32,646 nt of DNA from Deltaproteobacteria bacterium (GTDB lineage Bacteria; Desulfobacterota; RBG-13-43-22), in contig JACRBX010000010.1 in assembly GCA_016219225.1 (NCBI GenBank), positions 1 through 32,646 on the forward strand, in the 5' to 3' direction. This document shows, piece after piece, positions 32,101-32,646 of this stretch. Under the pieces are notes generated by a model. The model worked only from the letters and a program-made list of their open reading frames with translations. It made no database searches and was not told the DNA's origin. Made by a program: the position numbers and the translations under genes. Positions within the stretch are counted from its first letter, which is position 1. Each line of letters starts with the position of its first letter.

Positions 32101-32299
32101 GAATTCTTATAATAATTTAGCCCTTTGAAAAATTTGAAACTTCTACCTGAAAATTCAGACTTCCTCGCTCGTCATTCCCGTGAAAACGGGAATCCAGGTG
32201 TTATGCTGAGACGAAAAGAACCTGGATTCCCGTTTTCACGGGAATGACGGAGAGGCTATCGACGTTTTTTTTAAAACGCTAAACTGATACGAATTCTTA
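32101..32299. repeat. Extended paired-palindrome element A9 with both outer arms and flanking 9-bp repeat
   Basis: Core: left arm 32170-32197, 24-nt spacer, right arm 32222-32249. Outer arms carry TTTAGCCCTTTGAAAAA (about 32116-32132) on the left and TTTTTTAAAACGCTAAACTG (about 32267-32286) on the right, in inverted orientation. GAATTCTTA occurs at 32101-32109 and again at 32291-32299, directly repeated and flanking the unit, as a target-site duplication would. This is the most complete copy in the window. Confidence 0.8.
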
Positions 32300-32309
32300 A
32301 ACTGTTTTT

Positions 32310-32646
32310 TTAATCGTTATCGCCGCTCCTGAATTTTTCATACTCTCCCTCGATCATTCGATAACAGTGCTCTTCCTCCGGGAAGCGGCCGGTTCGGACA
32401 TCGTCACAATAATCCTTCATGGCCTGAATGATCAGCTCCGCCACATTACAATATCTCTTGACAAACTTGGGCGTGAAGGCCTGGAATTGACCGATGAGAT
32501 CGCTGACGATCAATAACTGGCCGTCACAGTCCGGACCGGCCCCAATGGAAAGAACCGGTATGGCCAGCTTTTTGCTGATGGCGGCGGTGACTTCCGGAGG
32601 TACGGCTTCCACCAATAGCATCTTGGCCCCGGCCTTTTCCACCGCC
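32310..32646 (-). CDS. panB: 3-methyl-2-oxobutanoate hydroxymethyltransferase, C-terminal part
   Basis: The gene runs off the right edge; 111 residues are visible. The motifs VEAVPPEVTAAI, IPVLSIGAGPDCDGQLLI and FTPKFVKRY match the C-terminal third of PanB, including the conserved glycine-rich loop and the typical tail EVRTGRFPEEEHCYRM-like segment. The enzyme makes ketopantoate from ketoisovalerate and methylene-tetrahydrofolate in the first step of pantothenate and CoA synthesis, in the cytoplasm. The unrecognised 418-aa gene follows it on the same strand. Confidence 0.88.
   Translation of the reverse strand, partial: AVEKAGAKMLLVEAVPPEVTAAISKKLAIPVLSIGAGPDCDGQLLIVSDLIGQFQAFTPKFVKRYCNVAELIIQAMKDYCDDVRTGRFPEEEHCYRMIEGEYEKFRSGDND

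Noticed and set aside
9310-32249. Repeat copies as a CRISPR array
   Set aside because: Copies are kilobases apart, palindromic and paired in inverted orientation, with conserved rather than unique spacers, and no cas gene is present.

Overview
The window looks like chromosome of an anaerobic Gram-negative bacterium, most likely a deltaproteobacterium (Desulfobacterota); this is inferred from gene content, not from a marker gene. The evidence is a bis-MGD molybdoenzyme with a four-cluster Fe-S partner, a ferredoxin-like protein with an extra cysteine cluster, a rubrerythrin, GctA/GctB-type CoA-transferase subunits, a TolC-type outer-membrane protein, and PAS-rich hybrid histidine kinases. No rRNA, tRNA, CRISPR array, prophage or classical insertion sequence was seen.

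Layout. Positions 1-3500 hold the end of a hybrid kinase, an exported FecR/DUF6600-like protein with a proline-rich tail, and a convergent PEGA-domain protein. Positions 3500-5500 are AT-richer and hold small or damaged genes: a membrane protein, a frameshifted DUF3024 gene, and a pair of 77- and 81-codon genes. Positions 5500-17800 form a catabolic block: Fe-S protein, SMP-30 lactonase-like protein with an MFS carrier, CoA-transferase A/B, acyl-CoA ligase, Fe-S subunit, molybdopterin oxidoreductase and an IclR regulator. It reads as uptake, CoA activation and redox conversion of an organic acid; the substrate is unknown. Positions 17900-23800 hold a four-PAS hybrid kinase, an HDOD protein and a TolC-family protein. 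Positions 23800-30700 hold two overlapping ADP-glucose pyrophosphorylase-like genes, divergent from an operon of a PEP-synthase-like protein, a YjbQ protein, a double-rubredoxin rubrerythrin and a MoaD/ThiS protein. The right end holds an unrecognised cysteine-free 418-aa protein and the 3' part of panB.

The most striking feature is a dispersed repeat family in the intergenic spaces. It comprises eight paired-palindrome copies (REPIN-like: two inverted arms of about 28 nt around a spacer of about 24 nt), plus one copy in which the same arms, as a perfect 28-bp inverted repeat, enclose exactly one gene: a complete 96-aa GIY-YIG nuclease. Spacers and outer flanks are conserved between copies, one copy has a possible 9-bp target duplication, and a further outer motif (TTTTTCAAAnnGCTAAA) links these copies to a second, hairpin-rich repeat family. 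I read this as a GIY-YIG nuclease with non-autonomous derivatives, analogous to RAYT/REPIN. The nuclease copy sits between the molybdoenzyme gene and its Fe-S partner gene.
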